Origin: Desulfobacteraceae bacterium
Lineage (GTDB): Bacteria > Desulfobacterota > DSM-4660 > Desulfatiglandales > Desulfatiglandaceae
Reading direction: 5' to 3'
DNA: 7,177 nt
NCBI GenBank assembly: GCA_030611815.1
Contig: JAUWPC010000172.1
Coordinates: 1 to 7,177 of the forward strand
The notes under the pieces were generated by a model. The model was not told where the DNA came from and searched no databases. It saw nothing but the letters and a program-made list of their open reading frames with translations. How positions within the stretch are numbered: position 1 is the stretch's first letter; each line of letters starts with the position of its first letter. Both the position numbers and the translations under genes were made by a program. This document shows, piece by piece, positions 1-6,102 of the stretch.

Positions 1-151
1 TATCTTCGTTGCAATTCTTTATTCGTTCTGTGCCGTAGCATTCAATGTTGTTTTCTAATTTCTGAATGGCTCTGATAATATCCGTCTTCTTCATTCTATA
101 TGTGTTTATCTGCATTCCCTTGGCAATCTTTCTGATTTCATTAAATTTCAT
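1..151 (-). CDS. Small SAP/Rho-N-like protein, N-terminal 50 residues (C-terminus outside window)
   Basis: The minus strand reads an ATG at 151-149 preceded by a good Shine-Dalgarno (AGAGGAG, 7 bases upstream) and stays open for 50 codons to the window edge. The product begins MKFNEIRKIAKGMQI and continues with KKTDIIRAIQKLE, the lysine-rich helix pair typical of SAP or Rho-N-terminal nucleic-acid-binding folds. Next comes a C-x-G-T segment (Cys38, Gly40, Thr41) and a second cysteine (Cys47). From memory, short deltaproteobacterial proteins of this kind have a SAP-like helix pair followed by a cysteine-rich tail, possibly metal binding; only the first part of such a tail is visible. Nucleic-acid binding is inferred from the fold and the role is unknown. 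The gene is on the regulator's strand, 121 bases beyond its stop, but nothing links their functions. I am confident it is a real gene and moderately confident of the family. Confidence 0.72.
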   Translation of the reverse strand, partial: MKFNEIRKIAKGMQINTYRMKKTDIIRAIQKLENNIECYGTERIKNCNED

Positions 152-272
152 TGTATCACTCCTCTTATCTTCCTCCGGTCTTCACTCTCAGGTAAGCAAG
201 CTTGCGAGACCCCGCAATCCTCGAAATATTACTATCAAACCTATGAACAAAAGAAAAAAGACGTTATAATCT

Positions 273-2120
273 CTATGGGCGGGCCTCCTTGAGTTTCTTG
301 TAGACCTTATTGCGCGAAATGCCGAGTTCTCGTGCCACAGCAGAGATGTTTCCTTTGTGCCTTGCATAAACGGACAAAACAATGTCCCTCTCCTGCTCAG
401 CCAAATTACCTCTTTTATTTTTTTCGCTAATTTTTGATGGAAGGTTTCGGAGCAACGATTGAACATCTTTCGCAGAGATGATCTCTTCCTCCACACCGGT
501 AAAAATAGAGAGGCGTGTCAGAAAATTTCTTAGCTCTCTGATATTTCCGGGCCAATGATAACTCTCGAGTAATTCCAAGGCTTCCATTTCAAGCTGTGGA
601 GGCTTATCGAGAGTCTCAATAATATTTTTTACAATTAGATTGAAATCTGTTCGCTCCCGCAATGGAGGAAGAACGACCTCTATCGCGTTGATCCGATAAA
701 GCAAGTCACCTCTGAATTTTCCCGATTGAATCGCTTCTGTCAGATCGCTATTGCTTGCAGAGACGAGTTGTATATTTAGCTGGATGTCTACGGTAGCACC
801 CACAGGGCGGATTTGCCATTTATCGAGGAAGCGCAATAGCTTCACCTGGAATTGAACAGGCATAACTCCAATTTCATCGAGAAAAAGGGTCCCTTTGTCA
901 GCCTGCTGGACCAGTCCAACAGAGCCACCCCGAACAGCCCCTGTAAATGCACCATCCGTGTAACCGAAAAGTTCCGATTCGATTAGCGTCTCTGTAAGGG
1001 CCGAGCAATTTACGGCGATAAAATCACCCTTTCGGCCGCTTGCCATGTGGGCATAACGTGCAAGCAATTCTTTCCCTGTACCTGTTTCTCCCCGTATCAA
1101 TATTGGTGCATTTACCTGTACTGCCCGTTCCACCATCTTCACAGTCGATTCGACTTCAGGATCATCATATACCATGCCAAGCTGTTTGATGGTTTTTTTT
1201 GGGGCTTTAACCGGTATGTTGTAGAATCTATAGGGATGAAAATTAAAGGCCTTCACAGCAAAGGAACTTCCCTTTGTGTCTGTCAGATTAACCAGTAAGG
1301 ATTTATGAAGGCTATTGAGAAACTCATCGAAAGGGGTAGAAAAGATCTCGTTGAAGTGCGTTTTTGGGTGAAGAGGTATGCCTTGCAACAAAAAGTTGGC
1401 CTGCCGGTTGGGTCGGACAAGAGAACCATCCTGTTCAAAGGCAAGCATCCCTGAGTGCAGTGTTCCCAAAAATTCATGACGATTGTGGAACTCGATAATG
1501 AGCTTTTGCATATAACGATTACGAAACAGACTGTTCTCAATGGTAAGACACGACATTTTCACAAGCGCAAGGGTGTGCTGCTGACGCGATCGGCAATCCG
1601 ATGTTGCATCTATGATTCCCGCCATTTCACCACAGGGATCGAAAATGGGCGCCGCCGCACAGGTCAGATCCGAATACTTCTTAAAATAATGCTCGGACCC
1701 ATGTACGATTGTCGGCTCGCACGAGGAACTAACTAAGCCAAGGGCGTTAGTTCCCTTGATATCCTCACTCCAGATATTACCCGGAGCTGTTCTCGATGCA
1801 GTTGTATCAGGAGTAGCAACGTCCTCCCAAATCTCATCTAATATTATGCCGTCCCTGCTGGCAAAAATGATTATAAATTTCGAACCCGCAATTTGTTGGT
1901 GGAGATTCCGCATTTCAATTAGGGCCATACGTCTCACCAGCTCGTTCTGCTCCCGCAATTGTACGAGCGCACTTTCGCTGACAATGTCAAGCTTTGGCTT
2001 ATCATATGGATCGAGCCCCAGTTCAAAACAACGTTGCCAGGATGTCCGGATTTCCTCTCTAAAGAGATCTGAAGGCAGAACTCCATTCTTGGCTATTAAC
2101 ATGCGGGGGTTATCCTTCAT
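273..2120 (-). CDS. AcoR-type sigma-54-dependent transcriptional activator (GAF-PAS-AAA+-Fis HTH)
   Basis: This 615-residue bacterial enhancer-binding protein activates RNA polymerase carrying sigma-54. The N-terminus has the AcoR-family signature (REEIRTSWQRCFELGLDP, residues 21-38). A GAF-like sensor follows (about 60-200; GNIWSEDIKGTNALGL at 114-129 is characteristic), then a PAS-like segment (about 205-300). The AAA+ domain is intact: Walker A GETGTGKE (344-351), the sigma-54-contacting GAFTGA loop (390-395), Walker B TLFLDEIG (411-418), arginine-finger region GKFRGDLLYRIN (467-478) and sensor II WPGNIRELRN. A Fis-type helix-turn-helix ends the protein (NISAVARELGISRNKVYKKL, 591-610). An in-frame TGA lies four codons before the ATG, so the start cannot be further upstream. 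That ATG lacks a clear Shine-Dalgarno, and Met7 (codon at 2102-2100) is a possible alternative start. It is divergent from the dehydrogenase/transporter cluster, which it probably controls. The effector is unknown; AcoR relatives respond to acetoin or other small organic molecules. Confidence 0.95.
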   Translation of the reverse strand: MKDNPRMLIAKNGVLPSDLFREEIRTSWQRCFELGLDPYDKPKLDIVSESALVQLREQNELVRRMALIEMRNLHQQIAGSKFIIIFASRDGIILDEIWEDVATPDTTASRTAPGNIWSEDIKGTNALGLVSSSCEPTIVHGSEHYFKKYSDLTCAAAPIFDPCGEMAGIIDATSDCRSRQQHTLALVKMSCLTIENSLFRNRYMQKLIIEFHNRHEFLGTLHSGMLAFEQDGSLVRPNRQANFLLQGIPLHPKTHFNEIFSTPFDEFLNSLHKSLLVNLTDTKGSSFAVKAFNFHPYRFYNIPVKAPKKTIKQLGMVYDDPEVESTVKMVERAVQVNAPILIRGETGTGKELLARYAHMASGRKGDFIAVNCSALTETLIESELFGYTDGAFTGAVRGGSVGLVQQADKGTLFLDEIGVMPVQFQVKLLRFLDKWQIRPVGATVDIQLNIQLVSASNSDLTEAIQSGKFRGDLLYRINAIEVVLPPLRERTDFNLIVKNIIETLDKPPQLEMEALELLESYHWPGNIRELRNFLTRLSIFTGVEEEIISAKDVQSLLRNLPSKISEKNKRGNLAEQERDIVLSVYARHKGNISAVARELGISRNKVYKKLKEARP

Positions 2121-2206
2121 AACGCGGTCTCATTTTCTGTCTGGGGGTTGGACAAGGAATTTCCATCTTCGCGCTTAGCATCTTCAAGCAACTGCGCAGG
2201 TGAAAT

Positions 2207-2234
2207 CTTATGGCAACAGCAAGGGATATGTCAA
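2207..2234 (-). promoter_or_regulatory. Candidate sigma-70 promoter for the regulator gene
   Basis: Reading the minus strand, a perfect -35 hexamer TTGACA (2234-2229) is followed after 16 bases by CATAAG (2212-2207), which matches four of six bases of the -10 consensus. Transcription would start near 2200, leaving a leader of about 80 bases before the regulator ATG at 2120. The -10 box is only fair, so this is a prediction. Confidence 0.45.
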
Positions 2235-2244
2235 GTTATTGACA
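2229..2244. promoter_or_regulatory. Perfect inverted repeat TGTCAA-N4-TTGACA, possible operator
   Basis: The 16-base sequence TGTCAAGTTATTGACA has perfect 6-base arms around a 4-base centre. One arm is the predicted -35 box of the leftward regulator promoter, so a protein bound here would block that promoter. It shares the TGT...ACA ends and a CAA/TTATT core with the paired palindromes to its right, which suggests the same regulator may bind, giving negative autoregulation. That link is inferred. Confidence 0.5.
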
Positions 2245-2282
2245 AGAAAATAGTGCCTGTCGCCTGCTCATTCATCTCAAAG

Positions 2283-2299
2283 TGTTCAATTATTCAACA
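2283..2299. promoter_or_regulatory. Palindrome 1, candidate upstream activator site
   Basis: TGTTCAATTATTCAACA is a 17-base palindrome centred on 2291 with 8-base arms and a single mismatched pair (C against C). It is centred about 141 bases upstream of the predicted sigma-54 start site, within the usual range for enhancer-binding-protein sites. Its twin lies 32 bases downstream. Confidence 0.6.
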
Positions 2300-2314
2300 T
2301 TAGCTCTGATTCTC

Positions 2315-2331
2315 TGTTCAATTTATTAACA
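2315..2331. promoter_or_regulatory. Palindrome 2, candidate upstream activator site
   Basis: TGTTCAATTTATTAACA matches palindrome 1 at 14 of 17 positions and keeps the TGTT-N9-AACA frame. Its centre (2323) is exactly 32 bases from that of palindrome 1, about three helical turns, so two bound dimers would sit on the same DNA face. It is centred about 109 bases upstream of the predicted start site. Paired sites of this kind support assembly of the activator hexamer. Confidence 0.6.
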
Positions 2332-2405
2332 CAATATAACCCCACACCAGTATGACAATGAGATAAGTACCGAATATTAATAGAGCTAATTTCCCTAAAC
2401 GTATT

Positions 2406-2421
2406 TGGCATGTAAGTTGCT
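2406..2421 (+). promoter_or_regulatory. Sigma-54 (-24/-12) promoter for the dehydrogenase-transporter operon
   Basis: TGGCATGTAAGTTGCT matches the sigma-54 consensus TGGCACG-N4-TTGCW at all but one defined position. It keeps the invariant GG (2407-2408) and GC (2419-2420) with exactly ten bases between them. Transcription is predicted to begin near 2432, giving a leader of about 75 bases before the dehydrogenase ATG. The adjacent activator with an intact GAFTGA loop makes this assignment strong. Confidence 0.88.
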
Positions 2422-2506
2422 TAAGAAGATTGATAATGATTTGGCAATAGCTTTACCCCCTCCACATGATATTGTGCCTTAAATATGATACAGGGCTGTT
2501 TTGACA

Positions 2507-3550
2507 ATGAAAGCCGCATTACTGCACAGATATGACGAATTACTCTCTGAATTGGAATGGCTTGTTTATGAAGACGTGCCTGCGCCGGCCATAGAAGGCG
2601 AAAACGATGTCATCGTACGGATAGGGGGGGCCGGCGTATGTCGAACCGATCTGGACATAATAAAAGGTCTATGGCATAAGTACTTCAATTTGAACCTGCC
2701 ACACATACTTGGACATGAGAATGCAGGCTGGGTCGAAGAAGCAGGGAATAAGGTGAAGAGCATTGAGGTTGGGGATCCTGTAATTATTCATCCCCGGGCT
2801 TTCAATGGCCTCTGCGAAGCCTGCAAACGTATGAGAACCCCACAGGCGGGGGACACTCTATTTCCCGGTATGAGTTCTAATGGCGGCTTTGCTGAGTTCA
2901 TGAAGGCCAATGAAAGATCCCTCGTCCGGCTTCCTGCAAGCCTTGCCCCGATGGATGCCGCACCATTGGCAGATGCTGGTTTGACCGCCTATAATGCAGC
3001 AAAAAGGGCATCACGCCATCTGTTGCCCGGCGAGTATATTGTGATTATTGGGGCAGGTGGTTTGGGACACATCAGCATTCAGGTGCTGCAGGCCCTAACT
3101 GCCGCAGAGATCATCGTAACGGACATATCCGATATGGCTCTCAACCTGGCCAAGGAGGCAGGGGCACATTACACCGTTAAGGCCGGTGAAAACGATATCG
3201 AAGAGGTTCTCACATTAACAGGGGGCCATGGCGCCAGGGCAGTAATTGATTTCGTCGCAGATCAGAATACCGTAAAAAAGGGATTAGCCATGACCCGGAG
3301 GGCCGGGTTTTATTATATTGTAGGGAGTGGAGGGAAATTGGAGATTTCTACGAACGATATGATCATGTCGGAAAAGACTATTGAGGGGGTTTTCGTAGGG
3401 ACCTATGCGGAGCTTTTCGAACTAATTGCTTTGGCAGACCGCGGTCTGATTAGAGTAACCACGCAAGAGTATCCTTTAAGCAATGCCAATGACGCACTGC
3501 GTGATCTCCACAACGGAAAGATTGCAGGGCGTGCGGTTCTTATCCCCTGA
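2507..3550 (+). CDS. Zinc-dependent medium-chain alcohol/polyol dehydrogenase, NAD-dependent
   Basis: This 347-residue cytoplasmic enzyme should oxidise an alcohol or polyol to the carbonyl compound. Its N-terminal GroES-like domain carries the catalytic-zinc motifs GAGVCRTD (Cys45) and LGHENAG (His70, Glu71). The third ligand is probably Asp156 in PLADAGLTAY, an Asp-for-Cys variant known in some bacterial alcohol dehydrogenases. The Rossmann motif is GAGGLG (182-187), and Asp206 at the end of the second strand suggests NAD over NADP. The structural-zinc lobe is degenerate: Cys103 and Cys106 remain, but the following CxxG...C cysteines are missing (KRMRTPQAGDTL). Family members usually begin MKA, so I chose the ATG at 2507. 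A TTG at 2501 has a better-spaced AGGG upstream and would add two residues; an in-frame TGA at 2486 excludes longer starts. It is the first gene after the sigma-54 promoter, 51 bases before the solute-binding protein. The substrate cannot be assigned. Confidence 0.93.
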   Translation: MKAALLHRYDELLSELEWLVYEDVPAPAIEGENDVIVRIGGAGVCRTDLDIIKGLWHKYFNLNLPHILGHENAGWVEEAGNKVKSIEVGDPVIIHPRAFNGLCEACKRMRTPQAGDTLFPGMSSNGGFAEFMKANERSLVRLPASLAPMDAAPLADAGLTAYNAAKRASRHLLPGEYIVIIGAGGLGHISIQVLQALTAAEIIVTDISDMALNLAKEAGAHYTVKAGENDIEEVLTLTGGHGARAVIDFVADQNTVKKGLAMTRRAGFYYIVGSGGKLEISTNDMIMSEKTIEGVFVGTYAELFELIALADRGLIRVTTQEYPLSNANDALRDLHNGKIAGRAVLIP

Positions 3551-3588
3551 TGCGGAAGCCTTCAGGGAAATTAATCGGCAACCAAGAA

Positions 3589-3597
3589 AAGGAGGTG
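3589..3597 (+). promoter_or_regulatory. Near-perfect Shine-Dalgarno of the solute-binding protein
   Basis: AAGGAGGTG is complementary to nine consecutive bases of the usual 16S rRNA tail and ends four bases before the ATG at 3602. It is the strongest ribosome binding site in the window, in contrast to the weak one before the dehydrogenase. This fits the high expression normally needed for a periplasmic binding protein, and it fixes the start. Confidence 0.85.
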
Positions 3598-3601
3598 TCT
3601 C

Positions 3602-5149
3602 ATGGTAAAGAACAGGATGACCAAGATTGTGGTGACAATTGCATTGGCTGCAGGATTATCGGCAGGTGGTGTGGCAAGGGCGGACAAATGGTCGGAAAAA
3701 TATCCGATCAAAGAGGATGTCCCTGGCCCCGCATCCTACGAAGCAACCTCGAAAAAGGATTATAAGGGTCGTACCCTGACTATCCTCACCCATGCCATTC
3801 CGGTGATGGGGGAACCCACGGCGCTGCATGCCAAGCAGTTTGAAAAGCTGACCGGCGCAAAGGTAAAAGTGGTTCATGTCCCCTTCGGAGACCTGTTCCA
3901 GAAGGCCATGATCCCGTTTCAAACAGGACAGGCTGCCTATGACGTCATGTTTTACGGTTCACTCTGGATTGGCGACTTCCATAATTATCTTGCGCCGGTA
4001 CCAGGGGAATATATCGGGATGCCCCAGATGCAGGAGGTCACGCGTAACTATAAAGACGTGGCCACCTGGGAGGGCCGTATGATCCAGTTCCCCGTGGACG
4101 GCGACCGCCACTACCTGAAATATCGTTCAGATGTGATCAACAACCCTGAATTGAGGGCCAAGTACAAAGAAAAAACCGGCAAAGAGCTGAGAGTGCCCCA
4201 GACCTGGAAGGAATACGCGGAGATGGGACGGTTCTTCAACAATTGGGACTGGGACGGCGATGGCGAGAAAAACTACGGCTCCGCCGAGGTTGTGGCTCGT
4301 GACAACCTCATGTTTTCGGCCATCATCAGCCGTGTGGCCCCCTATGCCAAACACCCCGACGTGAAGGGGGGCTTCTTTTTTGATCTGGAGACCATGGAGC
4401 CCTTGGTCAACACGCCTGGTTGGGTTGAAGGCGTTAAGGATTTTGTAGAGGCGCAGAACTATATGCCGCCAGGCGGCAATAACTTCGGTTTGGGAGACGA
4501 AATCTTTTCATTTGGCGGAGGACAGACCCTTTTCAGCTATTCCTGGGATGATGCGTTCGTCCAGGCCATGGAGCCCAAGTCCCGTATCCGGAACCTCGTG
4601 GGCGCCGCGCCCCTCCCTGGGGCCCATAAAGTCTGGAATCGCAAAACCGGTAAGTGGGACAAATTCGATACGCCCAATCGTGCCCCTTATATCTGTTGGG
4701 GCTGGACCTCGGCAGTGATCAAGGCAAGCAAGAACAAGGACATGGCCTTTGACTATTTGGCCTTTTTCGCAAACCCTGCCAATCATGCCTCAGACCTTCT
4801 TGTGGGTCGCTTCGGCGTCAATCCTTACCGGACTACCGATTTTGATCCAAAATTCTACATCAAAGAGGCTGGCTGGGCCCCGGATGTGGCCAAAACCTAT
4901 TGTGCCACTCTATCCGGAATGGACAAAAGTCAGAATCGTGTCTTTGACCTCCGTGTTCCTGGCGTTAACCAGTACATGAGCTCTTTAGCCGCAGGTGTTT
5001 CCAAGGCACTGGCCAAACAGCTTACACCGCAGCAAGCCATGGATGAAGTGGCCGTGGAATGGAAACAAATCACTAAGCGCCTCGGAAAGGACCGGGTGCG
5101 CAAAGCATACGCAAACGTGGTAGCCTTAGAGGACAATCTGAAGAGATAA
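3602..5149 (+). CDS. ABC transporter periplasmic solute-binding protein, family 1 (CUT1-type)
   Basis: This 515-residue secreted protein should capture the substrate in the periplasm and deliver it to the two permeases downstream. Residues 1-27 form a signal peptide: basic start (MVKNRMTK), hydrophobic core (IVVTIALAAGLSAGGV) and an ARA cleavage site before Asp28. There is no lipobox cysteine. The mature part has the family-1 pattern: a first strand and helix (GRTLTILTHAIPVMGEPTAL, 56-75), AAYDVMFYGSLW near 111-122, an FPVDGDRHYLKYRSD segment (163-177) and PQTWKEYAEMGRFF (199-212). It is longer than typical maltose- or glycerol-phosphate-binding proteins (roughly 400-440 residues). Residues 216-226 (DWDGDGEKNYG) resemble an EF-hand calcium loop, with candidate ligands Asp216, Asp218, Asp220 and Asn224. 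The gene looks more GC-rich than its neighbours. Gene order suggests a sugar, oligosaccharide or polyol as ligand, but specificity cannot be read from the sequence. Confidence 0.94.
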   Translation: MVKNRMTKIVVTIALAAGLSAGGVARADKWSEKYPIKEDVPGPASYEATSKKDYKGRTLTILTHAIPVMGEPTALHAKQFEKLTGAKVKVVHVPFGDLFQKAMIPFQTGQAAYDVMFYGSLWIGDFHNYLAPVPGEYIGMPQMQEVTRNYKDVATWEGRMIQFPVDGDRHYLKYRSDVINNPELRAKYKEKTGKELRVPQTWKEYAEMGRFFNNWDWDGDGEKNYGSAEVVARDNLMFSAIISRVAPYAKHPDVKGGFFFDLETMEPLVNTPGWVEGVKDFVEAQNYMPPGGNNFGLGDEIFSFGGGQTLFSYSWDDAFVQAMEPKSRIRNLVGAAPLPGAHKVWNRKTGKWDKFDTPNRAPYICWGWTSAVIKASKNKDMAFDYLAFFANPANHASDLLVGRFGVNPYRTTDFDPKFYIKEAGWAPDVAKTYCATLSGMDKSQNRVFDLRVPGVNQYMSSLAAGVSKALAKQLTPQQAMDEVAVEWKQITKRLGKDRVRKAYANVVALEDNLKR

Positions 5150-5160
5150 GTCTTGTTGGG

Positions 5161-5201
5161 ATGGTACCCGCTTCATGTCAACAACGCGAAGCGGGTACCA
5201 T
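5161..5201 (+). other. Intra-operon stem-loop, 14-bp perfect stem
   Basis: ATGGTACCCGCTTC (5161-5174) and GAAGCGGGTACCAT (5188-5201) are perfect reverse complements around a 13-base loop. The element lies 11 bases after the solute-binding protein stop and 26 bases before the first permease start. No U-run follows the stem, so it is a poor intrinsic terminator. An RNA hairpin that protects the upstream message from 3' decay, or partly attenuates read-through, would give more binding protein than permease, as described for maltose-type operons. The structure is seen in the sequence; the role is inferred. Confidence 0.8.
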
Positions 5202-5227
5202 AAATCTCTCAAAGGAAGGTCTATTGG

Positions 5228-6100
5228 ATGATCGAATCTCGTCATAAATATCTTTTTCTTTTCCCCGCGCTGTTCACCCTAATCGCAATCATCATTTTTC
5301 CCCTGGTTTACACTTTTCGCCTGAGCTTTTCAAGCTGGGACGTAGTGCAACCCACTCTGGATTTTATCGGGTTTGACAACTATGTCCGGGTTTTCAATGA
5401 TATGCGTTTCTGGGAATCTTTGGCCACATTAGGCACAGTAGTCCTATCGGTTGTATCGATTGAATATATTATCGGTTTTGCATTAGCCCTCCTCCTTTGG
5501 CAGGATATTGAGAGGAATCGTTTTTTTAGGGTTTTGTTTATCATCCCCATGATGGCAACCCCTGTCATTATTTCCGTTGTGTGGAGGACCATGTTTCACG
5601 AATCTTTGGGTCCCATAAACGACCTGCTCACCATGGCGCATCTCCCCACGGTTCCCTGGCTTTCAAAACCGACAAGTGCACTGATCGCCGTTATCATTGT
5701 CGATATCTGGCAGTGGACATCGTTTATTTTTATCCTGCTGTTAGCAGGTTTACTCTCATTACCCCACGAACCGTATGAAGCAGCTGCAATGGATGGAGCT
5801 AACCGCTTCCAGACTTTCTGGCATGTTACGTTTCCCATGATGGCCCCCATAACCATCGGAATATTGATTATTCGCATTATCGAGGCATCTAAGATCATGG
5901 AAACAGTCTATGTCCTCACTTCGGGGGGACCCGGCACTTCTACTGAGACATCGGCATACTATATCTTTATACGAAGTCTCCGTGAATTCCAGATCGGCTA
6001 CTCCGCAGCCATGTCCATTGTTTATCTATTATTGATGATCCTTGCACTCATGCTGATTGCCAAAGGGCTGACAAGGGGTCTGGTTTCCAAAGGAGGGTGA
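5228..6100 (+). CDS. ABC sugar/polyol transporter permease, MalF-like
   Basis: This 290-residue inner-membrane protein forms half of the transport channel. About six hydrophobic spans are visible (roughly 8-30, 65-90, 101-120, 150-175, 205-222 and 258-279), with an N-terminal FPLVYTFRLSFSSWD segment typical of MalF-type CUT1 permeases. The ATPase-coupling EAA loop is intact: EAAAMDGANRFQTFWHVTFP at 184-203. A GGPGTSTETSAYYIF segment (233-247) is also characteristic of this permease group. It lacks the long N-terminal and periplasmic extensions of enteric MalF, as most family members do. The ATG at 5228 follows AAAGGAAGG at a reasonable distance. It is translated just after the intra-operon stem-loop, and its stop lies two bases before the chosen start of the second permease, so the two permeases are probably translationally coupled. 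Confidence 0.95.
   Translation: MIESRHKYLFLFPALFTLIAIIIFPLVYTFRLSFSSWDVVQPTLDFIGFDNYVRVFNDMRFWESLATLGTVVLSVVSIEYIIGFALALLLWQDIERNRFFRVLFIIPMMATPVIISVVWRTMFHESLGPINDLLTMAHLPTVPWLSKPTSALIAVIIVDIWQWTSFIFILLLAGLLSLPHEPYEAAAMDGANRFQTFWHVTFPMMAPITIGILIIRIIEASKIMETVYVLTSGGPGTSTETSAYYIFIRSLREFQIGYSAAMSIVYLLLMILALMLIAKGLTRGLVSKGG
6091..6097 (+). promoter_or_regulatory. Shine-Dalgarno that decides the second permease start
   Basis: AGGAGGG lies inside the last codons of the first permease. Three in-frame start candidates follow: GTG 6097, ATG 6100 and ATG 6103. The GTG overlaps the site and ATG 6100 is too close to it. ATG 6103 is six bases from the AGGAGG core, so it is preferred. Confidence 0.65.
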
Positions 6101-6102
6101 TG

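Larger units (their letters stand above)
2121..2506. promoter_or_regulatory. Divergent intergenic control region
   Basis: No convincing coding sequence lies between the divergent regulator and dehydrogenase genes. The segment is AT-rich in its right half and holds, from left to right, a candidate sigma-70 promoter firing left, an inverted repeat over its -35 box, two matching 17-bp palindromes and a sigma-54 promoter firing right. These are listed separately. Their order and spacing fit a standard enhancer-binding-protein control region. Confidence 0.8.

Noticed and set aside
196..263. Possible terminator after the regulator (T-run on the minus strand plus palindrome GCAAGCTTGC at 196-205)
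   Set aside because: The T-run lies upstream of the palindrome in the direction of transcription and no stem precedes it, so it does not form an intrinsic terminator.
66..269. Rightward 67-codon hydrophobic open frame
   Set aside because: It overlaps the SAP-like gene antisense, has no good ribosome binding site, and its hydrophobicity is explained as the complement of a lysine/isoleucine-rich coding strand.
1755..2178. Rightward 140-codon open frame antisense to the regulator N-terminus
   Set aside because: It runs opposite to a well-conserved GAF and AcoR-type N-terminal coding region and encodes no recognisable domain.
2430..2443. FNR-like half site TTGAT-N4-ATTTG
   Set aside because: Only the left half matches the consensus, and it overlaps the predicted sigma-54 start site where a chance match in AT-rich DNA is likely.
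2451..2466. Second -24/-12 candidate starting TGGCAATAG
   Set aside because: The GG is present but no GC occurs at the required distance, so it lacks the -12 element.
4508..4786. Antisense and frame-shifted open frames of 68-92 codons inside the binding-protein gene
   Set aside because: They are shadows of a GC-rich coding gene, with no recognisable protein features or ribosome binding sites.
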